Assembly (NCBI RefSeq): GCF_002899455.1
Contig: NZ_PPFB01000001.1
Coordinates: forward strand, 4,935,001-4,999,000
Source: Streptomyces sp. DH-12
GTDB lineage: Bacteria; Actinomycetota; Actinomycetes; Streptomycetales; Streptomycetaceae
DNA: 64,000 nucleotides
Reading direction: 5' to 3'
A program made the position numbers and the translations under genes. The notes under the pieces are model-generated. The model searched no databases. It was not told where the DNA came from and saw only the letters and a list, made by a program, of their open reading frames with translations. Of this stretch, positions 32,504 to 42,454 are shown piece after piece. Position 1 is the stretch's first letter. Every line of letters starts with the position of its first letter.

Positions 32504-32576
32504 CGCCCCCGGCAGGACTCGAACCTGCGGCCAAGCGCTTAGAAGGCGCCTGCTCTATCCGCTGAGCTACGGGGGC
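32504..32576 (-). tRNA. tRNA-Arg (anticodon UCU)
   Basis: The reverse complement folds as a complete cloverleaf. The acceptor is GCCCCCG/CGGGGGC, the D stem GCUC/GAGC, the anticodon stem GGCGC/GCGCU with loop CUUCUAA (anticodon UCU), the variable loop five bases, and the T arm GCAGG-UUCGAGU-CCUGC. The discriminator is G and CCA is not encoded. It would read AGA codons, which are rare in this genome. Its 3' end could serve as an integration site, but no element is seen here. Confidence 0.97.
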
Positions 32577-32897
32577 CGGTGTGCGGCCTGTCGTCGTGGT
32601 GCCCTGGTGGGGGCCTGTCCGTGACGCTGCCGGGGACAAGGATAGGGCTCCCGCATCCTCGTCCCTGTCGCCTCGCCTCCGTGGCTCGATGTGGAGGTTC
32701 GGTGAAGCGGTCCTGATAATCGCAGGCAGGTGCGAATCGTGCACTCGTTTTGGCCTCTGACGCATCGGGTGTTGTGCACTCGTTATGCCTCGGCCGTGTC
32801 CGCGTCGCAGACATCCCTTCCATCCGGTTGTGTCCTGTCGGCGCGCAGACGTGGCCATATGCTTCAGAATTACCCTGAAATTGGGCATTCTTCGCAT
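32577..32897. other. upstream region of the dynAB operon
   Basis: No gene is seen. This AT-richer region contains two GTGCACTCGTT direct repeats and must hold the dynAB promoter. A run of open codons in frame with dynA up to 32730 lacks a ribosome site and conserved features. Confidence 0.45.
32739..32784. promoter_or_regulatory. direct repeats GTGCACTCGTT upstream of dynAB
   Basis: GTGCACTCGTT occurs at 32739 and 32774, 35 bases apart, each followed by a GCCTC-containing stretch. They lie 110-160 bases before the chosen dynA start and look like paired sites for a developmental regulator. Confidence 0.5.
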
Positions 32898-34508
32898 GTG
32901 GTGACCTTGGACGTACGGCCTCAGCTGCTCGACGCACTCTCCGCCCTGCGCGACCGTGTCGCCGCCGCACGCTTCCCGCTGCCTCTCGCGGGGGCCGCCC
33001 GCGCGCGTGCCGACCGCGACGAACTGCTCGCCCAGCTGGACGACTACCTGGTGCCGCGGCTGAGAGACCCCGGGGCGCCCCTGCTGGCCGTCGTCGGGGG
33101 TTCCACCGGAGCCGGGAAGTCCACGCTGGTGAACTCGCTCGTGGGACGGCGCGTCAGCGAGGCGGGGGTGCTGCGGCCGACGACACGGACGCCGGTGCTC
33201 GTCTGCCATCCGGAGGATCACCACTGGTTCAGCGGTATGCGGGTGCTGCCCGACCTCACCCGCGTCTGGGTGCCGCACCACCAGGACCCGGCCGACGACC
33301 TGCTGCTGCCCGGCGAGGACCCCGCGCGCGTGCTGCGCGTCGAGACCGCCGACACCCTGCCGCCCGGCCTCGCCCTCCTCGACGCGCCCGACATCGACTC
33401 CCTGGTCTCCGACAACCGCGTCCTCGCCGCCGAACTGATCAACGCAGCCGACATCTGGATCATGGTCACCACCGCCGCCCGCTACGCCGACGCCGTCCCC
33501 TGGCACATGCTGCGCACCGCCAAGGAGTACGACGTCAGCCTGGTCACGGTGCTGGACCGGGTGCCGCACCAGGTGGTCTCCGAGGTGTCCCGGCAGTACG
33601 GCGCACTCCTCACCAAGGCCGGGCTCGGCGACGTACCCCGCTTCACCGTGCCCGAGCTGCCCGAGTCCGCCTGGGGCGGCGGGCTGCTGCCCGGCACCGC
33701 CGTGGCCGCGCTGCGCACCTGGCTCGTCCACCAGACGCTCGACCCGGCCGCCCGGCAGCACGTGATGGCCCGTACCGCGTACGGCGTCCTCGACTCCCTC
33801 AACTTCCGGCTGCCGGAGCTGGCCGGCGCCGCCGCCGCCCAGTACGCCGCCGCCCTGCGCCTCACCTCCACCGTGGAGACCGCGTACGACAGCGAGCACG
33901 CGCGGGTGCGGGGGCGGCTGCAGGCCGGGGCCGTGCTCGCCGGGGACGCGCTCAAGCGGTGGCGCGCCTTCCCCCTCGACTGCACCCCGGGCGAGCTGCT
34001 CGACACGCTCGTGGAGAGCCTCAGCGCGCTCCTGCTGTGCGCCGTCGCCGCCGCCGACGAACGCGTCGACGAGGCCTGGCGGCGCGAGCCCGCCGCCGAC
34101 GCCCCCGAGCTGGCCGTTCCCGACAGCGCCCCGGAGAGCGTCGAGCACCGCATCGGCCTCGCCGTGCGGCGCTGGCGGCGCGAACTGGAGGAACTCGCCG
34201 AGGAGGAGGTGCGCGAGCTGGAGCGCGCCGTCGCGCCCGAACCCGAGACGGTCGCCGCCCTCGTCGCCACGGTCCTGCTGGGCGGCCGCCGCGCCCGGAC
34301 CGCCGGGGAGACGCTCGCCGAGCGGATCGGCGCCCACGGCGCGCTGCGTCTGCGTGACCGCGGCGGACGGCTCCTCGTCGCCCACGTCGACCGGATCATG
34401 CACGCCGAACGGGAACGCCGGCTCGCCCCGATCGACACGCTCGAGGTGCACGCGGAGCCCCAGCCGGAACTCATCGCCGCGTTGTCCGTACTGCAGAAGG
34501 AGAGGTGA
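32898..34508 (+). CDS. dynA: dynamin-like GTPase DynA
   Basis: A 536-residue cytoplasmic GTPase. The P-loop is GGSTGAGKST (67-76), switch-region threonines are in RPTTRTP, and the G3-like motif is DAPDIDS. The long helical C-terminal part has no transmembrane helix. In S. venezuelae the DynA/DynB pair stabilises FtsZ rings at sporulation septa. Tandem arrangement with a second GTPase that does have membrane helices, next to ssbB, supports the identification. The GTG start gives MVTLDVRPQL; no start here has a strong ribosome site, and an ATG 13 codons earlier is the alternative. Confidence 0.75.
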   Translation: MVTLDVRPQLLDALSALRDRVAAARFPLPLAGAARARADRDELLAQLDDYLVPRLRDPGAPLLAVVGGSTGAGKSTLVNSLVGRRVSEAGVLRPTTRTPVLVCHPEDHHWFSGMRVLPDLTRVWVPHHQDPADDLLLPGEDPARVLRVETADTLPPGLALLDAPDIDSLVSDNRVLAAELINAADIWIMVTTAARYADAVPWHMLRTAKEYDVSLVTVLDRVPHQVVSEVSRQYGALLTKAGLGDVPRFTVPELPESAWGGGLLPGTAVAALRTWLVHQTLDPAARQHVMARTAYGVLDSLNFRLPELAGAAAAQYAAALRLTSTVETAYDSEHARVRGRLQAGAVLAGDALKRWRAFPLDCTPGELLDTLVESLSALLLCAVAAADERVDEAWRREPAADAPELAVPDSAPESVEHRIGLAVRRWRRELEELAEEEVRELERAVAPEPETVAALVATVLLGGRRARTAGETLAERIGAHGALRLRDRGGRLLVAHVDRIMHAERERRLAPIDTLEVHAEPQPELIAALSVLQKER

Positions 34509-34511
34509 CCG

Positions 34512-36359
34512 GTGACCGCCGTCACTGACCAGGACCACACCGAGCACCCCAAGCACCCCACGCACCCCACGCACCCCACGCACCCTGAGCACAGTGAGCG
34601 TTCGGAGGGCTCCGAGCGCTCCGAGCACTCCGGGCGTGGTGACACCCCCGGTGCCTGGGACGACGGACTGATCGCGCGCCGGGTGAACGGCAGCGCGGCG
34701 AAGGAGCAGCCCTCCGTGGCGGAACCCCGCGCCTCCGCACCGCAGAAGGTGACCCCCCTGTCGTACGACCCGCGGCTCGCCTCGCGGCTGGACGCGCTGC
34801 GCGAGCTGGTCGGGCTCTCCCGCGCCCGCCTCGACAACCGCACCCTGTCCGAGGCGGGACGCGTGCTCGACGAGGCCGCCGCGCGGCGCCGGCTCTCCGG
34901 CCGGCACACCGTCGTCGCCATCGCGGGCGCGACCGGCAGCGGCAAGTCGCAGCTGTTCAACACGCTGGCCGGGGTGCCGATCTCCGAGACCGGCGTACGG
35001 CGGCCCACCACCGCCGCCCCCATCGCGTGCAGCTGGAGCGACGGCGCGGCGAGCCTCATCGAGCGCCTCGGCATCCCGCCCCGGCTGCGCCGCCGTCCCC
35101 TGCAGGCCATGACGGACGCCGACGAGCGGCTGCGCGGACTCATCCTCGTCGACCTGCCCGACCACGACTCGGCGGCGGTGGAGCACCGCGAGCAGGTGGA
35201 CCGCATGCTGGGGCTGGTCGACGCGGTGATCTGGGTCGTCGACCCGGAGAAGTACGCCGACGCCATGCTGCACGAGCGCTATCTGCGCCCCATGGCGGCC
35301 CACGCGGAAGTCATGTTCGTCGTCCTCAACCAGATCGACCGGCTGCCCGGCGACGCCGCCGAACAGGTCCTGGACGACCTGCGGCGGCTCCTCGACGAGG
35401 ACGGCATCGTGCTGGGGGAGTACGGCGAACCCGGTACGACCGTGCTCGCCCTGTCGGCGCTCACCGGGGACGGGGTGGGCGACCTGCGCGAGGCGCTCGC
35501 CCGGTTCGTGGCCGAGCGCGGGGCCCCCGCCCGCCGGATCTCCGCCGACGTCGACATCGCCGCCGCCCGCCTGTGGCCCGTGTACGCCACGCGCCGGCGC
35601 ACCGGGCTGAGCGAGGAGGCCAGGGAGGAGTTCTCCGACCGGCTCGCGAACGCCGTGGGCGCCACGGCGGCGGGCGAGGCGGCCGAACGCGCCTGGCTGC
35701 GCAACGCCAACCGCGCCTGCGGCACCCCCTGGCTGCGGCTGTGGCGCTGGTGCCGGGCGCGGCGCGAGCCGACCACCGGCCGGGTCCCGCTGGGCGGCCA
35801 GCCCGACGAGGAGGTCACCGCACGGCAGCGGGTGGAGCAGGCGGTGCGCACGGTCGCCGACCGGGCCTCCGCCGGGCTGCCCGCGCCGTGGGCCCAGGCG
35901 GTGCGTGAGGCGGCGGTGCGCGGGTCGCAGGGGCTGCCGGAGGCGCTCGACGAACTGGCCGTACGGGCGGGACTGCCGCCGGGGCGGCCGCCGCGGCCGG
36001 GGTGGTGGCCGGTGGCCGTGCTCGCCCAGGCGGCCATGACGATCGTGCAGTTCGTGGGCGGGCTGTGGCTGCTCGGGCAGATCATCGGCGTCATGGCGCC
36101 GAACCTGGGCGTGCCGGTGCTGCTGATGGTCATCGGGATCGTGGGCGGACCGTTCATCGAGTGGAGCTGCCGGATGGCCGCACGGGGGCCGGCGCGGAGG
36201 TACGGGCTGGAGGCGGAGAGGCGGCTGCGGGAGGCGGCGGCGGGCTGCGGGAGGGCCCGGGTGCTGGACCCGGTGGCGGCGGAGCTGCTGCGGTACCGGG
36301 AGGTGCGGGAGCAGTACGGGCGTGTGGTGGGGGCGGGAGCGGGCGGCGGAGGGCACTGA
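34512..36359 (+). CDS. dynB: dynamin-like GTPase DynB with two membrane helices
   Basis: A 615-residue partner of the preceding GTPase, translated from a GTG three bases after its stop with AAGGAGAGG upstream. The P-loop is GATGSGKS (139-146), G3 is DLPDHDS and G4-like is LNQIDR. Two adjacent transmembrane helices are near residues 505-550 (MTIVQFVGGLWLLGQIIG and LGVPVLLMVIGIVGG), as expected for the membrane-bound partner of a bacterial dynamin pair. The N-terminus carries tandem H-P-T and S-E-R/H repeats of low complexity. It likely acts with DynA and cell-division proteins at sporulation septa. Confidence 0.78.
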   Translation: MTAVTDQDHTEHPKHPTHPTHPTHPEHSERSEGSERSEHSGRGDTPGAWDDGLIARRVNGSAAKEQPSVAEPRASAPQKVTPLSYDPRLASRLDALRELVGLSRARLDNRTLSEAGRVLDEAAARRRLSGRHTVVAIAGATGSGKSQLFNTLAGVPISETGVRRPTTAAPIACSWSDGAASLIERLGIPPRLRRRPLQAMTDADERLRGLILVDLPDHDSAAVEHREQVDRMLGLVDAVIWVVDPEKYADAMLHERYLRPMAAHAEVMFVVLNQIDRLPGDAAEQVLDDLRRLLDEDGIVLGEYGEPGTTVLALSALTGDGVGDLREALARFVAERGAPARRISADVDIAAARLWPVYATRRRTGLSEEAREEFSDRLANAVGATAAGEAAERAWLRNANRACGTPWLRLWRWCRARREPTTGRVPLGGQPDEEVTARQRVEQAVRTVADRASAGLPAPWAQAVREAAVRGSQGLPEALDELAVRAGLPPGRPPRPGWWPVAVLAQAAMTIVQFVGGLWLLGQIIGVMAPNLGVPVLLMVIGIVGGPFIEWSCRMAARGPARRYGLEAERRLREAAAGCGRARVLDPVAAELLRYREVREQYGRVVGAGAGGGGH

Positions 36360-36633
36360 GGCGCGCTTCGGTTCCGGCTGTGGAGCGGCACGTCCGGCTG
36401 TGGACCGGCGAGCCGCTCGTTCGGGTGGCGGAGTTTTCCCCAGGGCGGGGGTGGTCCACAGCGCTCGGCGGGGCCCGGCCCGGCGGCGGCAGTCTGACGG
36501 CGCGGTGACCACGGATCGCGAGGCGGTCCGCGGCCACCGCGCCAGACGGCAGCCGTACGGGACGGGCCCGTACGCGTGTCCGCCCGGTGCCGGTGCGAGA
36601 GCCGGCGGGGGCCGGACCAGGGAGGGAAACGCG

Positions 36634-37140
36634 ATGAACGAGACGATGGTGTGCGTGGTGGGCAACGTGGCGACGCGGCCGGTGTACCGGGAGACGGTCT
36701 CCGGGCCGTCGGCGAGGTTCAGGATCGCGGTCACCGCGCGCTACTGGGACCGGGAGAAGAGCGCCTGGGCCGACGGACACACCAACTTCTTCACGGTGTG
36801 GGCCAGCCGGCAGCTCGCCGCCAACGCCGCGGCGTCCCTGTCGGTGGGCGAACCGGTGGTCGTGCAGGGCCGGCTGAAGGTGCGTACGGAGACACGGGAG
36901 GGGCAGCCCGGCTGGATGTCGGCGGACATCGACGCGGTGTCCATCGGGCACGACCTCGCCCGCGGCACCACCGCCTTCCGCCGCGCGCCCCGCCCGGAGA
37001 CCACCCCCGCGCCGGACCGCCCCGAGCCCGCCTGGGAGACGGACCCGGCGTCGTCACCACCGGCCGACGGGACGACCGGAGCCGACGCGGAGAGCGGCGA
37101 CGCGCCACAACTACGGCCGCAGGTAGCCGTGATGACGTGA
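36634..37140 (+). CDS. ssbB: single-stranded DNA-binding protein SsbB
   Basis: A 168-residue OB-fold protein starting MNETMVCVVGNVATRPVYRE, with aromatic DNA-binding positions in FRIAVTARYWDRE and TNFFTVWASRQLA. The tail is short and Pro-rich and does not end in the acidic DDDxPF tip of replicative SsbA, so it cannot recruit repair partners that way. In S. coelicolor the paralogue SsbB is needed for chromosome segregation during sporulation, which fits its place after dynAB. GGAGGG precedes the ATG. Confidence 0.9.
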   Translation: MNETMVCVVGNVATRPVYRETVSGPSARFRIAVTARYWDREKSAWADGHTNFFTVWASRQLAANAAASLSVGEPVVVQGRLKVRTETREGQPGWMSADIDAVSIGHDLARGTTAFRRAPRPETTPAPDRPEPAWETDPASSPPADGTTGADAESGDAPQLRPQVAVMT

Positions 37141-37421
37141 GCTCAGGGGTGGCGGCCTCCGGTACGGCCACTGTCCGAACCGGGGCTTATCAGCGGGTGC
37201 GCACCGAACCGTCCCGCGTGGATTTGTCGACAAGCCCTGTTCGGCGTCGCTCCAGCGATAACGATTCCGATTCGGATCATCGCTCCGGCGCGATCACCGG
37301 CAAGCGCTGTCCGACGGCTCCTTAGGATGCCGGGCATGGCTCCGGGGGTCCCCGGAGCCGGAGATTCTGCTGGTGGGACCGCCCCCCCCACGTCAACGGG
37401 TCCTGCTCGGAAGGGAATTCG

Positions 37422-38843
37422 GTGTCTGTTTCGTTCTCCGCGCGGCGTCTGCGCGGACGTGGGTCGGCCCGCCTCGCAGCGGGGACGCTGGTGACGGGAC
37501 TCGTCGCCACCACCGTGCTCGCCGGTGCGGGGACGGCCACCGCAGGTGACACCGGAACGATGCCGCAGCACAACGGAGCGGCCGCCACCATCGACGGACT
37601 CAAGACGTACGGCGCCGCCGTCATCCACGGGCCCGCCGGCGACACCCAGGTCTCGGCGGGGCTGTTCGAGCTGTCCGTCGAGGGCGGCGGCATGCTGCAC
37701 ACCTACTGCGTCGACATCCACACCCCCACCCAGCAGGACGCCAAGTACCACGAGACCTCCTGGAGCGGCACCTCCCTCGGCGCCAACGAGGACGCCGGCC
37801 GGATCCTCTGGATCCTCGAGCACTCCTACCCGCAGGTGAACGACCTGGCGGCGCTCACGAAGAAGGCGGGCGTGCGGGGCCAGCTCACCGAGCAGGACGC
37901 GGCGGCCGGCACCCAGGTGGCGATATGGCGCCACTCCGACGACGTGGACGTCGAGGCGCTCGACCCGCAGGCCGAGCAGCTCGCCGACTACCTCGAGAAG
38001 AAGGCGCGGAACGTGGCGGAGCCCCAGGCGTCGCTGACCCTGGACCCGCCGGTCGTCGCCGGCCGTCCGGGCGAGAGGCTCGGCCCGGTCACGGTCCGCA
38101 CCGACGCGGCCGGCGTGACGGTCTCCCCGCCGGCCGACGCCGCGACCTCCGGCATACGGATCGTGGACGCCGACGGTGAGCCGGTCACGACCGCCCGCAA
38201 CGGCGGCAAGCTGTTCGTCGAGGTCCCTCAGGACGCGGAGGCGGGCACCGCCCAGCTGACCGTGCAGGCGACGACGAGCGTGCCGGTGGGCCGTGCCTTC
38301 GTCTCCGAGAGCCGCAGCCAGACGCAGATCCTGGCCGGGTCCAGCGAGTCGACCGTCTCGGCGACGGCCGGCGCGAGCTGGACGGAGGAAGGTGCGATAC
38401 CGGCGGTCTCGGCCCGCGAGAACTGCGCCAAGGGCGGTGTGGACGTCACCGTCGCCAACCGGGGTGACGCCCCGCTGACGTTCGAGCTGGCGGGCTCGGA
38501 GCACACCGTCGCGGCCGGCGCCTCCGACACGGTGACGGTGCCGCTGAACGAGGACCAGCCGTACGACTTCACCGTCGAGGGACCGGACGGGTTCCAGCAG
38601 CGTTTCACCGGGATGCTCGACTGCCGCACCCGGGCCGCCGAGGTGGGCACGACGACCCAGACCCTCACGGGTCCGACGCCGACCCCGCTGGCCGCCCCGG
38701 TCACCGAGACCAACCTCGCCGCGACCGGCGCCTCCAGCGCCACTCCGTGGATCGCCGGTACCGCGATAGCCCTGGTCGTCCTCGGCGGAGCGGGCCTGGT
38801 CATCACTCGCCAGCGGCAGGACGCCTCCGGCCGCAACGGCTGA
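37422..38843 (+). CDS. sortase-anchored thioester-domain (TQXA) surface protein
   Basis: A 473-residue surface protein from a GTG start with GGAAGGG upstream. The signal peptide ends near TATA-GD. The thioester domain has Cys96 (HTYCVDIH) and Gln165 (GTQVAIW), the pair that forms an internal Cys-Gln thioester in TQXA proteins and could couple covalently to amines or surfaces. Beta-rich repeats with a Cys pair follow (about 180-420), then LAATG at 432-436, a hydrophobic helix and a short basic tail, so sortase E is the likely anchor. Comparable Gram-positive proteins act as adhesins. Confidence 0.88.
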   Translation: MSVSFSARRLRGRGSARLAAGTLVTGLVATTVLAGAGTATAGDTGTMPQHNGAAATIDGLKTYGAAVIHGPAGDTQVSAGLFELSVEGGGMLHTYCVDIHTPTQQDAKYHETSWSGTSLGANEDAGRILWILEHSYPQVNDLAALTKKAGVRGQLTEQDAAAGTQVAIWRHSDDVDVEALDPQAEQLADYLEKKARNVAEPQASLTLDPPVVAGRPGERLGPVTVRTDAAGVTVSPPADAATSGIRIVDADGEPVTTARNGGKLFVEVPQDAEAGTAQLTVQATTSVPVGRAFVSESRSQTQILAGSSESTVSATAGASWTEEGAIPAVSARENCAKGGVDVTVANRGDAPLTFELAGSEHTVAAGASDTVTVPLNEDQPYDFTVEGPDGFQQRFTGMLDCRTRAAEVGTTTQTLTGPTPTPLAAPVTETNLAATGASSATPWIAGTAIALVVLGGAGLVITRQRQDASGRNG

Positions 38844-39104
38844 CGGACGCGGGCGGGTGCGGGCTCAGCCGCGGAGGACGGCGGTGAGCCCGCCGGCGCC
38901 GACGGACATGTCGAAGCGGCGCGACGCACCTCGGAGCCGAGGTCCGCCCGCGGTTGCGGAGCGTGTCGGTGTCCTGACGCGGCGGCCGGGCGAAACCTCA
39001 GGTCAGAGGGGTCCGGCGGAACGGGTTTCCCCCCAGGGGTGGCGGTCGGGCAAGATGGGGTGTATCTGCCCACTGCCAGATTTCAAGTTGCCGGACGGTT
39101 TCTC

Positions 39105-40769
<1,665 letters not shown>

Positions 40770-40773
40770 TCTC

Positions 40774-41199
40774 TTGCGGCACATCTACCGCTGCCCGCTG
40801 CGCTGGGCGGACATGGACGCGTACGGCCACGTCAACAACGTGGTGTTCCTCCGCTATCTGGAGGAGGCGCGCATCGACTTCCTGTTCCGCCCGGAGAAGG
40901 ACTTCCAGCAGGGGTCCGTGGTGGCGCGCCACGAGATCGACTACAAGCGGCAGCTCGTGCACCGGCACCACCCGGTCGACATCGAGCTGTGGGTCACGGA
41001 GATCAGGGCGGCGTCCTTCACCCTCACCTACGAGGTGAAGGACGACGACCTGGTCTACGTCCGCGCGTCGACGGTGATCGTGCCGTTCGACTTCGAGGCA
41101 CAGCGTCCCCGGCGGCTCACCGCGGAGGAACGGGCGTTCCTCGAGGAGTACACGGACGACGCCACCGCCGGTGACAAGGAGGAGGCCGTCGCCGCATGA
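40774..41199 (+). CDS. acyl-CoA thioesterase (hot-dog fold)
   Basis: A 141-residue 4HBT-family protein. The active-site signature is RWADMDAYGHVNNVVFLRYL with its catalytic Asp, and the core is WVTEIRAASFTLTYEV. It probably hydrolyses a short- or medium-chain acyl-CoA in the cytoplasm. The start is TTG, four bases after ettA, and the stop overlaps the next gene (ATGA), so three genes form one operon. The substrate is unknown. Confidence 0.85.
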   Translation: MRHIYRCPLRWADMDAYGHVNNVVFLRYLEEARIDFLFRPEKDFQQGSVVARHEIDYKRQLVHRHHPVDIELWVTEIRAASFTLTYEVKDDDLVYVRASTVIVPFDFEAQRPRRLTAEERAFLEEYTDDATAGDKEEAVAA

Positions 41200-41861
41200 C
41201 GGTGCTCCACCTCGCCGACGAGGGGGAGGCCGCGGATCTCGCGGCCTTCCTGTCCCGGCTGCTGCACTACGACCGCGGCGCCGCCGTCCGTCTCCAGGCG
41301 GCCGGGACGGCGCTCGCGGTGTTCGGCCGGCCCCCCTCGTTCGAGGTGCTGGCGATCCGCGCCGTGCGGCTGGCCAAGCCGTACGAGAACGGGCTCGACG
41401 CCGTGCTGGACGTGACCGTCTCCGCCGGTGAGCTGCTGGAGTCGGTGGACGAGTCCGCCGCCACCGCCGCGGTGCCGGGCGCGGTCACCGGGCCGCCGTG
41501 GGCCGGGGTGCTCCCGCCGCGCGGCGGCTGGCGTGCCGAGCCCGGTCTGCCGGACCCCGCGCGGCTGCGCGGGGTCGTCGCCGCGTCGGTCGCCGAGTTC
41601 CGCGCCCGCACCGAAGGGCTGGCGCCCGAGCAGCGCACCCGGGCCGAGCTCGACCGGATCGGGCGGGAGATATGGTCGCGCGCGGTCGCGGACACCGGTC
41701 TGCCCGTGCGCGCCGTGCACGCGGCGCAGTCACTCGGGTTCCTGCGGGGCGAGGACCAGGCGCTGTTCTCGTCCGGGGCGTGGCTGCGGCTGCGGACGCC
41801 GTACGGATCGGTCGCGGTGCGGCGGGCGGGCGTGGGCGCCCTCGGACTCAGCGTCCGCTGA
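41196..41861 (+). CDS. conserved actinobacterial protein of unknown function
   Basis: A 221-residue soluble protein, translationally coupled to the thioesterase. It looks like a genuine cytoplasmic protein of two halves: beta-rich up to about 125 (VLHLADEGEAADLAAFLSRL; TALAVFGRPPSFEVLAIRAV), then helical with ARVRGVVAASV-like and AVHAAQSLGFL segments. No catalytic motif is recognised. Three 16-bp tandem repeats follow the stop. Confidence 0.75.
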   Translation: MTVLHLADEGEAADLAAFLSRLLHYDRGAAVRLQAAGTALAVFGRPPSFEVLAIRAVRLAKPYENGLDAVLDVTVSAGELLESVDESAATAAVPGAVTGPPWAGVLPPRGGWRAEPGLPDPARLRGVVAASVAEFRARTEGLAPEQRTRAELDRIGREIWSRAVADTGLPVRAVHAAQSLGFLRGEDQALFSSGAWLRLRTPYGSVAVRRAGVGALGLSVR

Positions 41862-41864
41862 CGC

Positions 41865-41912
41865 CCGCACCCTTCCGCTCCCGCACCCTTCCGCTCCCGC
41901 ACCCTTCCGCTC
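41865..41912. repeat. three perfect 16-bp tandem repeats
   Basis: CCGCACCCTTCCGCTC is repeated three times without a gap, directly after the stop codon of the preceding gene. It may take part in termination between convergent genes; copy number could vary between strains. Confidence 0.9.
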
Positions 41913-41974
41913 CCGCCCGCTGCCGTCCGGGCGGACCGCGATGCGGTGCGGCTCCCCTGAGGGGCGTGGCCCGC

Positions 41975-42388
41975 TCAGTCCGGGGAGTTGACCATGGAGG
42001 CGGCCGCGTAGGTCAGGTACTTCCACAGGGTCTGCTCGTGATCCTCGGACAGCCCCAGCTCGTCCACGGCGTCCCGCATGTGCTTCAGCCACGCGTCGTG
42101 CGCCGCCCGGTCGACCTTGAACGGGACGTGCCGCATCCGCAGCCGCGGATGGCCCCGGTTCTCGCTGTAGGTGGTCGGACCGCCCCAGTACTGCATGAGG
42201 AACAGCGCCAGCCGCTCCTCGGCCGGACCCAGGTCCTCCTCCGGGTACATGGGCCGCAGCAGCGGATCCTCCGCCACTCCCTGGTAGAAACGGTGGACGA
42301 GCCGGCGGAAGGTCTCCTCCCCGCCGACCTGCTCGTAAAAGGTCTGCTCCTGCAGCGTGCCGCGCCGAATCTCTGTCACGCCGTCCAT
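41975..42388 (-). CDS. glbO: truncated haemoglobin, group II (GlbO)
   Basis: A 137-residue haem protein for oxygen or NO-related chemistry. Residues line up with M. tuberculosis trHbO: Tyr35 (B10), Tyr48 (CD1), proximal His87 in RMRHVPF and Trp100 (G8) in HDAWLKHM. The motif PRLRMRHVPF is the group II signature. The chosen ATG is the first Met; a GTG five codons earlier is possible. It is divergent from a methyltransferase gene with 66 bases between starts. Confidence 0.92.
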   Translation of the reverse strand: MDGVTEIRRGTLQEQTFYEQVGGEETFRRLVHRFYQGVAEDPLLRPMYPEEDLGPAEERLALFLMQYWGGPTTYSENRGHPRLRMRHVPFKVDRAAHDAWLKHMRDAVDELGLSEDHEQTLWKYLTYAAASMVNSPD

Positions 42389-42454
42389 GGTCTCAGACGC
42401 CACGGCATAGGACTCAAGGCCTAGGACCCCCGCCCACCGGCCTACGGTGGAGGG

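Noticed and set aside
32504..32576. tRNA-Arg as an occupied integration site
   Set aside because: No duplicated tRNA 3' end, integrase or foreign-looking island is present on either side.
32490..36734. 1414-codon minus-strand ORF opposite dynA and dynB
   Set aside because: It runs antisense through two intact GTPase genes and the tRNA, with Gly/Val/His-rich shadow composition.
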